This document shows positions 1-9,400 of a DNA stretch of 62,825 nt, piece after piece. The DNA is taken from positions 1 to 62,825 of the forward strand of contig JAUVZF010000013.1 of NCBI GenBank assembly GCA_030602705.1, in the 5' to 3' direction. The notes under the pieces were generated by a model, which did no database searches, was not told the DNA's origin, and saw only the letters and a program-made list of their open reading frames with translations. The position numbers were made by a program, and so were the translations under genes. Every line of letters starts with the position of its first letter. The first letter of the stretch is position 1. The DNA comes from Planctomycetota bacterium (lineage in GTDB: Bacteria > Planctomycetota > Phycisphaerae > FEN-1346).

Positions 1-1
1 C

Positions 2-151
2 GACAACCCGACCGTCGCGCCGAGCGTCCGGAGCAACCTCATCACCGTCATGGGCCGCACCGCCGCCTACACCGGCAACGTCGTCACGTGGGACGAGACG
101 GTTAAGTCCAAGGAGAAACTCGACGGGCGGCTGGAAGGGCTCGAGGTGTAA
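2..151 (+). CDS. Gfo/Idh/MocA family oxidoreductase, C-terminal fragment
   Basis: This is the last 49 codons of a gene that enters from the left edge and ends in TAA. The visible tail has the pattern SNL-x-TVMGRTAAYTG followed by VTWDE. That pattern is typical of the C-terminus of planctomycete Gfo/Idh/MocA dehydrogenases, which are NAD(P)-dependent sugar or inositol oxidoreductases. The Rossmann domain lies outside the window, so cofactor use and substrate cannot be judged. A second, complete member of the superfamily is at 45001-46254. The family assignment rests on a short tail and is moderate. Confidence 0.6.
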   Translation, partial: DNPTVAPSVRSNLITVMGRTAAYTGNVVTWDETVKSKEKLDGRLEGLEV

Positions 152-169
152 CGTCGGCCACGTGGCGTG

Positions 170-904
170 TCAGACGGGCGGGGCCTTTTTCACCTGGCGG
201 ATGCGTTCGTCGGTCGGCGGATGCGAGGCGAAGTACTGACCCAGGCCGAGCACGTCGGCCATCCCCTCGGCCCGCAGCCGGTCGAGGCGCTGGAGCAGGC
301 TGACGGCCCCGTCGCGGCCGTAGCCGGCGGCGTCGGCCAGGCGGGCGCCGAGTTCGTCGGCCCCGAGTTCGCGATCCCGCGAGTACGCCCCCGTCAGGTA
401 CTTGACCCCGACGTGCCGCACCCACGCCCCCAGGCCGCTGCGGACCGCGATGGCCCGCGACACCGCCGCCGTCGCCGAGTCCGACAGCACCCGGTCCAGC
501 GCGTGGCCGCGGATGACGTGGGCCATCTCGTGCGCCACGACGAACGCCAGTTCCGCCTCCCGCCTCTCGCACAACTCCACCAGCGGACGGGTGACGAACA
601 CGAATCCGCCCGGCAGGGCGAAGGCGTTCGGCGTCTCGCCCCGCACGACCGTCACCTCGAACGTCCGGTCCTGGCCCGTCACGCACGCCGCCAGCCGCCG
701 GCCGATGTCCCGGACCAGGTGGGTCGTCTCGGCGTCGTCGTCGGTGCCCAGTTGGCGGCGGACCTCGGCGGCCATGTCGCGGCCGACGTCGTACTCGGCG
801 TGCAGGGCCTCCTTCGTGGTGCCCGTCAGCGATGTCCAGAGCCACTTGCCCTTGCGGACGCGTGGTCCGGCGAGTTTGCCGAGTTTGTAGAAGAGCCCCG
901 CCAC
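170..904 (-). CDS. M48 family zinc metallopeptidase
   Basis: Predicted zinc endopeptidase of 244 residues. The zinc-binding HEMAH motif is at residues 125-129, and the probable third ligand is Glu179 in RELGADELGA, the M48 arrangement of HExxH followed by ExxxD. A region equivalent to the family's substrate-cleft segment (NAFALPGGFVFVT, residues 93-105) precedes it. No clear signal peptide or multi-pass membrane domain is visible, unlike HtpX, so it resembles the stand-alone YggG/LoiP-like soluble members. The start is GTG with a GGGAGG ribosome-binding site about nine bases upstream. It converges with the gene tail at the left edge. The substrate is unknown; family membership is secure. Confidence 0.85.
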   Translation of the reverse strand: MAGLFYKLGKLAGPRVRKGKWLWTSLTGTTKEALHAEYDVGRDMAAEVRRQLGTDDDAETTHLVRDIGRRLAACVTGQDRTFEVTVVRGETPNAFALPGGFVFVTRPLVELCERREAELAFVVAHEMAHVIRGHALDRVLSDSATAAVSRAIAVRSGLGAWVRHVGVKYLTGAYSRDRELGADELGARLADAAGYGRDGAVSLLQRLDRLRAEGMADVLGLGQYFASHPPTDERIRQVKKAPPV

Positions 905-1055
905 GGCCTGCGGCCTCCCTCTGTGGCGCCCCCGCCGATGCGGGCGCGACGCGCCTCGCCCGTACCAGCCTAGGCGCGGCGTCGCGGCCTGTCAAGGACG
1001 ACCGCCCGGCGGCCCGCGTGGCGGACCTCCTCTTTATCTCGCCCCCCCGAGCGCG

Positions 1056-1061
1056 TATAGT
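1056..1061 (+). promoter_or_regulatory. possible -10 element for the sulfatase-like gene
   Basis: TATAGT lies 33 bases upstream of the start codon at 1095. A weak -35 (TTTATC) sits 17 bases further up. The gap between the divergent M48 and sulfatase genes is only 190 bases, so a promoter is expected here. The -35 match is poor. Confidence 0.35.
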
Positions 1062-1094
1062 CTGCCAAGGAACCCGTGACGTGGGAGACATACC

Positions 1095-2591
1095 ATGCAA
1101 CCGACGACTCGCAGGACGTTCTTGAAGACGAGCGGCATCGGGATGGCCGCATCGGCACTGGCGCTGACCGGCTGCGCCGGCGCACGCACCTCGCCGCGGG
1201 CCCCGGCGGTCGCCGCCAGGACGGGGGCAGGCAAGACGCCCAGGAACCTCATCTTCATTGTGGCCGATACGTTCCGGGCCGATCACCTAGGCTGTTACGG
1301 CAGCAAGCGGGTCAAGACGCCGGCGCTCGACCGTCTGGCGGCCGAGAGCGTGACATTCACGAACGCTTACGCCGACGGTCTGCCGACCATTCCGTGCCGC
1401 CGCGTCTATCACGCCGGCAAGAGCATCATCCCGATGCGAAAGCACGGCGGCTGGATTCCGCTGAAGGAGGGCCGCACCACCCTCGCCCAGGCGCTCGGCA
1501 GGAACGGCTTTACGACCGGGTTCATCGCCGACACGTACCACTACTTCAAGCCGAAGATGAACTTCCATCAGGGTTTCGACTCGTGGCAGTGGATTCGCGG
1601 CCAGGAGACCGACCGCTGGCGGAGCGGGCCGCGAGAGAAGTTCGACCCCAAGAAACTCATGCCCAAACACCTCTGGAATCCGAGGTACGATGGCAACATG
1701 CGCCAGTACCTGATGAACAACCGCGACCGAAAGACCGAAGCGGATTACTTCTGTGCGCGCTCCTTCCGGGCGGGCCTGGCGTGGCTGAAGACCAACGCGG
1801 GCAGCAAACGGTTCATGCTCTGGATCGACACGTTCGACCCGCACGAGCCGTGGGACGCGCCGGAGCGATTCCGCCGCATGTACTGCGACGCGTACCCGTG
1901 CGAGAACTTCCAGTTCGGCTACGGGGTGCGAAACAAAGACATCCGCCCCGAGGACCTGCCGGCCATCCGGGGCCTGTACGCGGCGGAAGTCTCGTTCGTC
2001 GATATGTGGGTCGGCCGATTCGTCGAAGAGGTCCGCAAGATGGGCCTCCTGGACGATACCACCCTCGTCTTCAGCACCGACCACGGCACGCATCTGGGGG
2101 AGGAGGGATGCGTCCAGAAGACGGCGGCCCTCTTGAACTCGTGCGTGGCCCGACTGCCGCTGATCGTGCGGCACCCGGACCGCGCGGTTGCGGGCAAACG
2201 CGTCGATGCCCTCGTCAGCGCCACCGACTACATGGCGACGTTCCTGGCGATGCTCGGCGTCAAGCACAAACTGGCGCTCGACGGTAAGAACTTCTGGGAC
2301 CTGGCCACGGGCAAGGCCGACCACATCCACGACCACGTGGTTACCGAGTTCGGCCCGTTCGCCGCCGTTCACGATCACGGGTGGCACTACTTCCAGAACA
2401 CGCGGGCCAAGGACGCCTTCAAGGCCACCTACGTCGGCGCCCAGGCCGAGGCGGTCAAGAAGCGCGCCCGCGGCGCGCCCCATCTCTACGACCTGAGCAG
2501 CGACCCCGAGGAGAAAACCAACGTGGTCCTCGATCACGCGGACGTGGTCGCCCAGATGCAGGAACGGCTGCGGAAGCGGATACAGGCGTAG
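1095..2591 (+). CDS. Tat-exported lipoprotein of the sulfatase/alkaline phosphatase superfamily
   Basis: A 498-residue protein. A twin-arginine signal (TTRRTFLK, residues 4-11) is followed by a lipobox ending at Cys27, so it is probably exported folded and lipid-anchored. The core carries VADTFRADHLGCYG (residues 56-69) and STDHGTHLGEEG, the metal-binding loops of the sulfatase family. The active-site position, normally Cys or Ser in C/S-x-P-x-R, reads T98-I-P-C-R102. Thr would be the nucleophile, which rules out formylglycine formation there and suggests phosphodiesterase- or phosphatase-like chemistry. The start is supported by GGGAG seven bases upstream. It converges with the radical SAM gene. 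Superfamily is certain; true sulfatase activity is doubtful. Confidence 0.8.
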   Translation: MQPTTRRTFLKTSGIGMAASALALTGCAGARTSPRAPAVAARTGAGKTPRNLIFIVADTFRADHLGCYGSKRVKTPALDRLAAESVTFTNAYADGLPTIPCRRVYHAGKSIIPMRKHGGWIPLKEGRTTLAQALGRNGFTTGFIADTYHYFKPKMNFHQGFDSWQWIRGQETDRWRSGPREKFDPKKLMPKHLWNPRYDGNMRQYLMNNRDRKTEADYFCARSFRAGLAWLKTNAGSKRFMLWIDTFDPHEPWDAPERFRRMYCDAYPCENFQFGYGVRNKDIRPEDLPAIRGLYAAEVSFVDMWVGRFVEEVRKMGLLDDTTLVFSTDHGTHLGEEGCVQKTAALLNSCVARLPLIVRHPDRAVAGKRVDALVSATDYMATFLAMLGVKHKLALDGKNFWDLATGKADHIHDHVVTEFGPFAAVHDHGWHYFQNTRAKDAFKATYVGAQAEAVKKRARGAPHLYDLSSDPEEKTNVVLDHADVVAQMQERLRKRIQA

Positions 2592-2671
2592 GGGGCCATC
2601 GGGGCGCAGGGCCGCGGAACCCGAAGCATCATTCCGCTCTCAAACGTCGGCTCCGTCCTCACACAGGCTTA

Positions 2672-2697
2672 CCCCGCGCTGCGGGAAACCCGCGGGG
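2672..2697. terminator. hairpin between convergent genes
   Basis: A 7-bp stem, CCCCGCG with CGCGGGG, encloses a second possible hairpin, GCGGG-AAA-CCCGC. It lies between the convergent stop codons at 2591 and 2701. There is no clear T-run, so if it terminates transcription it may be inefficient or factor-assisted. Confidence 0.4.
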
Positions 2698-2700
2698 GCG

Positions 2701-4164
2701 CTACCCGAGGGCTGCGCCGGCCGCCTGGGGTGCCGCCGCTTCGGCCAGGTACTGTTGGCGCCAGCAGGGACTGCTGAGCCTGCCATACTCCTTCCCGTAG
2801 GCGATCATGCCCGCCTGGTAGTCTCTGTCGGTGAGGGCGGCCGAGGCCGCTTCGTCGGTCGGTCTGGCCTCGCACTCGCGTACGGCATGGAGGAAATCCT
2901 GGAAATGGTCCCGCATGCTGCACGGGCACAGCCAGTTGCCAGTTTCTTGCGACGACCGCGCGTAGCCGTATTCGCCCTGCCACCGGCGAATCCGCTTCAA
3001 GAACGGAGCGCCGAGCAGCGTGTCCAGGTTCCCCCCGTTGCGGAAGATTTCCTTGATGTTCGCCGCGGCATACGGAACGAACACGCACGGCGTGACATCT
3101 CCGTTCCAATCGATGTAGAGGTATCCGCCCGTCCGTCCGGCAGCGATGCATCCGTTGGTGGCGGTGCCGCTGTTCCAGAGATCCGCGACGAACCGCCTGC
3201 GCTCGCGCACCATCCGCCACGTTCGTTCGTACATGCGAAGGCGCTGCGCCGGGGTCACCATGAGGTCCAGTGTGTGCCCGCGGCCGATGGGCATGTACTG
3301 GAACAGCCAGGCGTACGTCGCGCCCTGCTCGTCGAAATAGTAGTCGGCGAAGCCGTCGCTGGTCACGAGGTCGGCGTTTTCCCGGGTGGCCGTGACGGAG
3401 ATGCCGAACGGAACGCCGACTTCACGCAGGCGCGCCATGGCGCCCAGAATACGCCGGTGAACCCCTTGGCCTCGCCGGCCATCCGTCTCCGTCTCAAAGC
3501 CTTCCACCGAGATCGCGGGCGTGGCGTTCCCCAGCCTTGCCAACTCCCCGGCCACGGGTTCCGTGATGAGGGTGCCGTTCGTGTAAACGAGGAAGAAATG
3601 GGAAGGGTGAGCGGCTATCATGTCGAGCAGGTTGCGGCCGCGATCTTCCCAGAGGAACGGCTCGCCCCCGGAAATCACCGTGAAATACGACCCCCACAGC
3701 CTTTCTTTCTCCGCGAGGATGCGGTCGAACGTGTCCCAGTCCAGTCGGGCGGCCGACCTGGCGTCGCTGTACGCGTAGCACCCGGTGCAATGAAGGTTAC
3801 ACCGCTTGCCGGGGCTGATGGTCAGGAACAGGGGCGGCTCAAATCCCAGCCGTTCCTCGGCCTGTTGCCGCCTTTGGTTGAACCACACGTTGTCCAGGAG
3901 GGTACCCAGAAGGCGGTGGAGCACGTGCTTCGAAATCCGCCCGTCCTTCAGGGCCCGGTCAACGCTGTGCAGCAGCGCCGCCACGATGTCGAACTTGTCC
4001 TTTTGCACCTGCCAGGGACGATCACACGGATCGTCCTCAATGAGAGCCCGCCAGATCTTCTTCTCGACGAAAGGCAGGGCCACACGCCGTGTCGGCGCGC
4101 TGGTCAGTCCCATGCGAATGACGGATCGAAATGCCCCCTTTTGAAACGCCTGCTCCAGGTTCAT
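2701..4164 (-). CDS. radical SAM/SPASM domain protein
   Basis: A 487-residue enzyme. After an N-terminal domain of about 115 residues comes the radical SAM CxxxCxxC motif at Cys122, Cys126 and Cys129 (CNLHCTGC), then GGEP at residues 166-169. The C-terminal third holds extra cysteines at 339, 360, 413 and 415, as expected for a SPASM-type auxiliary [4Fe-4S] site. SPASM proteins typically modify peptides or mature enzymes; the substrate here is unknown. The chosen ATG at 4164 has AAAGGGG just upstream and lies 19 bases after the tetR stop codon, so the two genes are probably co-transcribed and controlled by the regulator. A longer upstream reading frame exists but would overlap tetR. Confidence 0.85.
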   Translation of the reverse strand: MNLEQAFQKGAFRSVIRMGLTSAPTRRVALPFVEKKIWRALIEDDPCDRPWQVQKDKFDIVAALLHSVDRALKDGRISKHVLHRLLGTLLDNVWFNQRRQQAEERLGFEPPLFLTISPGKRCNLHCTGCYAYSDARSAARLDWDTFDRILAEKERLWGSYFTVISGGEPFLWEDRGRNLLDMIAAHPSHFFLVYTNGTLITEPVAGELARLGNATPAISVEGFETETDGRRGQGVHRRILGAMARLREVGVPFGISVTATRENADLVTSDGFADYYFDEQGATYAWLFQYMPIGRGHTLDLMVTPAQRLRMYERTWRMVRERRRFVADLWNSGTATNGCIAAGRTGGYLYIDWNGDVTPCVFVPYAAANIKEIFRNGGNLDTLLGAPFLKRIRRWQGEYGYARSSQETGNWLCPCSMRDHFQDFLHAVRECEARPTDEAASAALTDRDYQAGMIAYGKEYGRLSSPCWRQQYLAEAAAPQAAGAALG

Positions 4165-4183
4165 GATCGCCCCTTTCTTCGAA

Positions 4184-4825
4184 TCACGCCAGGTCCCGTT
4201 CCTGCGGTCGGACGGCTGCTCCACGAAGAAGCAGTTCGGTGGCAACGCGGGTTTCCGCCTCGACCGGCGGCCAAGTCCGGAGCCTGAGCCAGGAGACAGC
4301 AACGGCCGTCGTAAGGCCGTCGATCGTCCTGGCCAACACATCGGGGTTCATCGACTTGAGAGAGCCTTCTTTGATCCCGAGCCGTATGACGTCCCTAAGA
4401 TGGTGCAGCAATGAATCGTAACTCTCACGCGCTGCTTTCGGCAGAACCTGGCCGCTGTCGAGTCGAGGCGCATCGAGTTCCGCAACGTACATCCGGAGGA
4501 ACGACCGATTCCGGTGCAGGAACGCCATCTTGGATTGGATGAACTTCTCGATCTGATCTCGCGGCGATGACCGGGATGCCATTTCCTGGATAACGAAATC
4601 GACAAGGCCAACCGTTTGGGTCTCGATCACCTTCTCGTAGAGCCGCCTCTTGCTTCTGAAATGGGCGTAGATCGTTCCGAGGGCGAACTCCGCTTTCCGG
4701 GCGATCTGCCGCATCGTCGTTTGGAAGAACCCCTTTTCCGCAAACATCCCCTCGGCGACACCCAGTATGTGACTGATGTGCTGCTGACGCTCTCGTTCGC
4801 GGCGCGTCATTTTGCCGGCCACCAT
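4184..4825 (-). CDS. TetR family transcriptional regulator
   Basis: A 213-residue regulator. The N-terminal helix-turn-helix is seen in AEGMFAEKGFFQTTMRQIA followed by the recognition helix region LGTIYAHFRSK, the canonical TetR signature. The C-terminal ligand-binding region is not recognisable to a subfamily. The start is the ATG at 4825, preceded by GGAGG at a spacing of six, rather than the upstream in-frame start seven codons earlier. It is the first gene of a two-gene unit with the radical SAM gene. A perfect inverted repeat 34 bases upstream of the start is a likely autoregulatory operator. The inducer is unknown. Confidence 0.9.
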   Translation of the reverse strand: MVAGKMTRRERERQQHISHILGVAEGMFAEKGFFQTTMRQIARKAEFALGTIYAHFRSKRRLYEKVIETQTVGLVDFVIQEMASRSSPRDQIEKFIQSKMAFLHRNRSFLRMYVAELDAPRLDSGQVLPKAARESYDSLLHHLRDVIRLGIKEGSLKSMNPDVLARTIDGLTTAVAVSWLRLRTWPPVEAETRVATELLLRGAAVRPQERDLA

Positions 4826-4858
4826 ACTGAACCTCCTGTCCCCCACTCCGAAGAAAAC

Positions 4859-4872
4859 GATACGACCGTATC
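4859..4872. promoter_or_regulatory. candidate TetR operator
   Basis: GATACG-AC-CGTATC is a perfect 6+6 inverted repeat with a 2-base spacer, 34 bases upstream of the tetR start. A second perfect palindrome, CTATTAATAG, lies at 4891-4900. TetR proteins usually bind short palindromes overlapping their own promoters, so these are the best operator candidates. Confidence 0.55.
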
Positions 4873-5152
4873 ACCCCTAGAACCAGTATTCTATTAATAG
4901 AGCGCCAAGCCCGCCCCGTCAAGCGTTTTTTCGACTTTTTTTTCTCGCTCGTTGGCGACGCGAGTCTGATGGAACGCGGCGAACCGTTGACCCGCTTTCG
5001 CCGGTTTCACAGCGACGTCCCCTTACCGGCTCGCGGCCAGCCGCACCAGGACCTTCCAGGCCCGTGCTGTCGTGACGGGCATGTGCCGTCCGCCTTGATT
5101 TCCCCCACCGCCGCCGATAGGATGGCTCAACTCCTGGGGAGCGGCACGGTCG
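4873..5152. other. intergenic region between divergent tetR and GT39-like genes
   Basis: Apart from the AT-rich palindrome at 4891-4900, this stretch holds a T-rich tract around 4925-4942 and no convincing reading frame or RNA. It must contain the promoters of both divergent units, but no good -35/-10 pair stood out. Confidence 0.5.
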
Positions 5153-6394
5153 ATGTCTGAGGAACCGAAACCGGATTCGTCGCATCGTTCCGCGCGGCTG
5201 CTTCTCTCGGCCCTCGTGGCGTTGGGGTTTATGGCCCGTCTGACGCTGGCCTTTGTGATGGGCGATGGCCATGCCGCCCGGCTGCCGGAGTCGGCCGAGT
5301 ACCTGGCCATCGGCCGGTCCGTGGCCGAGGGTGAGGGGTTTGTCCTGCGTGCAGCGCCTGCCGTCGGACCGGCAGAGGTTGCCGGCCGTGGAGATGCGGC
5401 TCGCCATATGCCCGGCTATCCGCTCATCCTGGCGGCGGCCGGGACTATGTTTGGCATGGACGACCGGGCGGTGCTGGTGTTCCAATCGCTCTGCGGCGCG
5501 GCCACGCTTGTCGTTGTCATCGGGATGGCCGCCCGACTGGCAGGGCTGTGGGCGGCGGTGGTGGCGGCCGCGTTGCTGACGTTTGACCCGTACCAAGTGT
5601 ATTTCTCATCCCAGTTGGTCCCGGTGGTGCCGCTGGGCCTGGCACTTGTGGCCGTGACGGCAGCAGGCATGAAGTTTCTCGAGGGCGTCTCGGACGGCGG
5701 CCGGCGAGTGTGGCTGTGGGCGGCGCTCGCCGGGCTGGCGCTGGCGGTCGCGACGTACCTGGAGGCATGGGCGGCGGGCTTCGTGCTGGCGGCCGGCCTG
5801 GCGGCCGTTGCCTCGAAGCAGCGCAAGCGGCTTCTGGCCGGATGGGCCGTCGCCGTGGTGGTCCTCGTGGTCGCGCTGGCGCCGTGGCTGGCCCGAAACG
5901 CCGTGCAGGCAGGTGCGCCGGTCCTCACGACGGACGTTGGGTTGCGCCTGTACGAAGGGACGGGACGGGAGGGCGGCCATTCCGAGGTCGCCGTGCCGCC
6001 GGAAGGGGTTGACGAGGCCGGCCGGTGTATGTTCTATCTTAGGCACGCCGCCGGGCGCATCGCCGTGGCGCCCGCTTCGTGGCTCAGGCGAGTTGCGCTT
6101 CGCGTCGTACGGCTGTGGACGCCCGGGGCGGTCACGGGGGTCGACGACGGGCTGCTCCATCCGACGGCCGGCTACACGAGCCTGCTGCCGACTGCGGCGC
6201 TGGCGCTGTTGGGTCTGTGGGTGCTTCGTCGGCGGGCGGTTGCCCTGTGGTTGTTTCTGGCGCCCGTTTACGTGACACTCGTTCATTGTGTGTTGACCGG
6301 ACCGGCCGGTGATCGGCTCGCCGTGATGCCGAGCCTGGCCGTACTCGGCGGCGTGGGCCTTGTCGCGCTGCTGGGGCGGGCTGGGCCGCAATGA
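5153..6394 (+). CDS. GT39/ArnT-like polytopic membrane glycosyltransferase
   Basis: A 413-residue integral membrane protein with about nine or ten hydrophobic segments. Its first periplasmic loop contains PESAEYLAIGRSVAEGEGF, resembling the acidic loop motif of the PMT/ArnT family (D/E-x-x-Y, then G-x-G-F). A later HMPGYPLILAA segment also fits that family. Such enzymes transfer a sugar from a polyprenyl-phosphate donor to lipid A, protein or cell-wall acceptors on the outer face of the cytoplasmic membrane. It is shorter than typical ArnT (about 550 residues), lacking most of the soluble C-terminal domain. It lies 63 bases upstream of the AsmA-like gene, consistent with an envelope operon. 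Donor and acceptor are unknown. Confidence 0.6.
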   Translation: MSEEPKPDSSHRSARLLLSALVALGFMARLTLAFVMGDGHAARLPESAEYLAIGRSVAEGEGFVLRAAPAVGPAEVAGRGDAARHMPGYPLILAAAGTMFGMDDRAVLVFQSLCGAATLVVVIGMAARLAGLWAAVVAAALLTFDPYQVYFSSQLVPVVPLGLALVAVTAAGMKFLEGVSDGGRRVWLWAALAGLALAVATYLEAWAAGFVLAAGLAAVASKQRKRLLAGWAVAVVVLVVALAPWLARNAVQAGAPVLTTDVGLRLYEGTGREGGHSEVAVPPEGVDEAGRCMFYLRHAAGRIAVAPASWLRRVALRVVRLWTPGAVTGVDDGLLHPTAGYTSLLPTAALALLGLWVLRRRAVALWLFLAPVYVTLVHCVLTGPAGDRLAVMPSLAVLGGVGLVALLGRAGPQ

Positions 6395-6457
6395 GGCTGC
6401 CCTTTTGGCCGCGCCCCGTCGGCGGGCGAAGACCCGTAGGGGAGCACTTACCTCGAA

Positions 6458-9400
6458 TTGACCGACGAACGACAACCAACTGACGGCCCGCCAGGCCAGC
6501 CGAGTCACTGGCATCATCCGGTGGACGAGCGCCGCCGCGCTGCCCGTGCGCGCCGGCAGCGGCGCCGGCGGATCGGGCTGGTGGTGCTTGCCTTGGCCGC
6601 CGTGGTTGCCGCCTCGGCCTACTACTACCTGACGAGCGACGAGCGGGTCGAACAGTTCGCGGAATCCTATCTGGAGAACCTGCTGGGAACCCACGTCAGC
6701 ATCAAGCATGCGACTTTCAGCCTGAGCGAAGGGCTGGTGCTGGAGGGCCTCGTCGTACGTCCCGCGCCGCCGTTCAAGGAGGCGATACTGGCGGCGGCGC
6801 GCGTGGACCTGAAGATCGACCCCATGTCGCTCTTGGGCCTGGCGCCGGCCGTGACGGAGATCGTAGTCCATCGGCCGACGATCAACCTGGTGCGGTGGAA
6901 CGAGAAGGTGTGGAACTTCCAATCGCTGGTGCGTGCCCGTCTGCCGGAGTCGGCGGTGCCGCGTGCCAGGCCCGTCGTCGCCCTGGAGGAGGGCACGCTT
7001 CGAATCATCCGAAAGGTGGGCGGCGGAACGATGTACGAGCACCGGGTGCAGGTATCGGGCCTGCTGCTTCCGAGCGAGGCCGACCCGCACACGTTCCGGT
7101 TCCAGACGGACGTGACGAGTCAGGAGGTTTACCTGGCCGTGGCATCGGGCGTGCTCGATGCGCGGACGGCGGCGCTGAGTTTCGAGGGCCATGCGTCGAA
7201 CGTCGTTCTTTCGCAGAAACTATACAAAAGCCTGCCGGCTGAGGTACAGCAAATCTGGGACCGGTTCCAGCCCACCGGAAGCGTCAACGTCAAGGTGCTC
7301 TTCGATGAGACGCAGGGCTTCCGCCTCGAGACGGAACTGACGGGTGTTGGTTTCGCCTACGAGTACGGCGGGCTCACACACAAGTTCGAGAACCTGACGG
7401 GACGGTGCGCGTTCTCGCCGGCGTCGCTGCGGCTGACGGACGTGCAGGGGCTCATGAACGGGTGGCCGGTCAGCCTGGATGGGGAGGTGACGGGTTTCGA
7501 CCACGAGCGCTTGTCGATGGACCTTTCGGTCTCGGCCAACCACGTGGACGCCGAGAAGTGCAAGGCGTTGCTGGTGGGCGTGGCGCCGCACATGGAGGTC
7601 GTCTATTCCGCCTATTCGCCCAAGGGCGAGGCCGACGTGAATCTGCGGGTCCGTCGTGGCCCTGAAGAGGATGCCCGGCTCGAGGTCTCGGGCGACCTGT
7701 TCTGCCGCGGCATGGAGATGACGTACCGGCGGTTCCCGTACCGGTTGGAGCGGCTTCGGGGGAAGGTCCATTTCACGCCGCAGGGCTATGAGACCGAGGG
7801 CGTTGAAGGCTATCACGGCGACGCCAGGGTGCGCCTGGTGGGCTGGGCGAAGAACCCGGGACCGATGTGCGAGTCGCGCGTGATGGTCTACGGCCGCGGC
7901 GTGGCGCTCGATGACGACTTGCGATCGGCGCTGTCCAAACCCCAGCGCGACATGTACGACCTGTACGCGCCAAGCGGCCTGGCCGACATGGACGTCGAGG
8001 TGTATCGCCCGCCCGTCAGGAACCCACACCGCCGAGTCGTCGTGGACATGAAATTGCTGGACTGCGATTTCCTCTATAAATACTTCCCGTACCAACTCAA
8101 GAACGCGACGGGCAGGGTCATCATCGAGCCGGGCCTTACGAAGATCATCGACGTCCGCGGCCGCCACGGGGAGGCCAACGTCGTACTGTCGGGCGAACTG
8201 GTTTCGCAGAAGGACGGGCCGCACCTCATCAACCTGAAGGTGGTGGGAGAGGATGTTGCCCTCGACGAGGACCTTGAGAAGGCCCTCCCCGAGCGCCAGC
8301 GCCGCATCCTGAAAGTGTTTCACCTGTCGGGCCTGGCCGACATCGACGGAACCGTGACCCGCGGCCCGGAAACGAACGGCCGCCTTGGCTACGACCTGGC
8401 CATCCGCCTGAAGAAGGCGCGGATGATCTACGAGCCATTTCCGTTTCTGGTTGAAGAGGTCGCGGGCGCCCTTCGACTGAAGCGCGGCTCGTGCCGCATC
8501 GAATCGCTCACCGGATACAACAGCGGGGCCCGGGTCGAGGCCGCCGGCTGGATCGAGCAGCGGCCGGACGACTACGCGATGGACCTGGTGCTCAGCGGCA
8601 CGGACGTGGTGCTCGGCGAATCGTTGCGGGGAGCACTGGGGCCCGAGATGCGGTCCGCTTGGAGCCACCTCCGGCCCCACGGCCGCGTGGACGTCGAAGC
8701 CCATTTGAAAAAGGCGTTCGGCCCGGACGAGGACCTCAAGCATCACGTCTGGGTCACGATGCGCGACGCCCAGGCCACGCTGGACATCTTCCCGTATCCG
8801 CTGGAGCACGTGACCGGCCAGATGGAGTTCGAGGGGGGCGAGGTCTGTCTGCGCGGGGTCCGGGCGCGGAGCGGCTTGACGGAATTCATCCTGGACGGGC
8901 GCATCGCCTACGACGAGCAGGGCACGACGCTCAACCTGTCGATCGAGACGAAGGGCCTGCGGCTTGAGGGTCCCCTGCGCGACGCGCTGCCCGAACCGCT
9001 GAAGAAGGCGTTCGCGATCCTCAGGCCGACCGGCCGCATGGACCTGAACCTTTCGCGACTGACCTTCCGCCGGACGGATGAGGGAAAGACCCTGGCCGAG
9101 TGGTACGGCACGGCCGTCCTCGACGAGGTGGCCCTTGAGCCGGGTATCAAGGTGTCGGGGCTCGTCGGCACCGCCGAGATGATGGGCCGGTGGACCGGCG
9201 GGAAGGTCGCCTTCCAGGGCGAGATGCAAAATCTGCAGGGAACGGTCGCCGACAAGGAGATCGTGGACACACGGCTTCGGTTCGAGAAACCCGAACGGGC
9301 CAATGCCGTGAGCATCAGGAACTTCGAGGGGGAGTTCTATGGCGGCCGGGTCGAAGGGTTCGCCTCGATCGGTCTCGGAGCGGGCCGCGGGTACGCCTTC

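Noticed and set aside
102..1286. Long minus-strand reading frame overlapping the M48 peptidase and sulfatase start
   Set aside because: Arg/Pro/Gly-rich shadow frame typical of GC-rich DNA, conflicting with the motif-bearing M48 gene.
1095..4164. Sulfatase plus anaerobic sulfatase-maturating radical SAM enzyme pair
   Set aside because: The genes are convergent and the sulfatase-like protein has Thr at the position that the maturase would modify, so the adjacency is probably coincidental.
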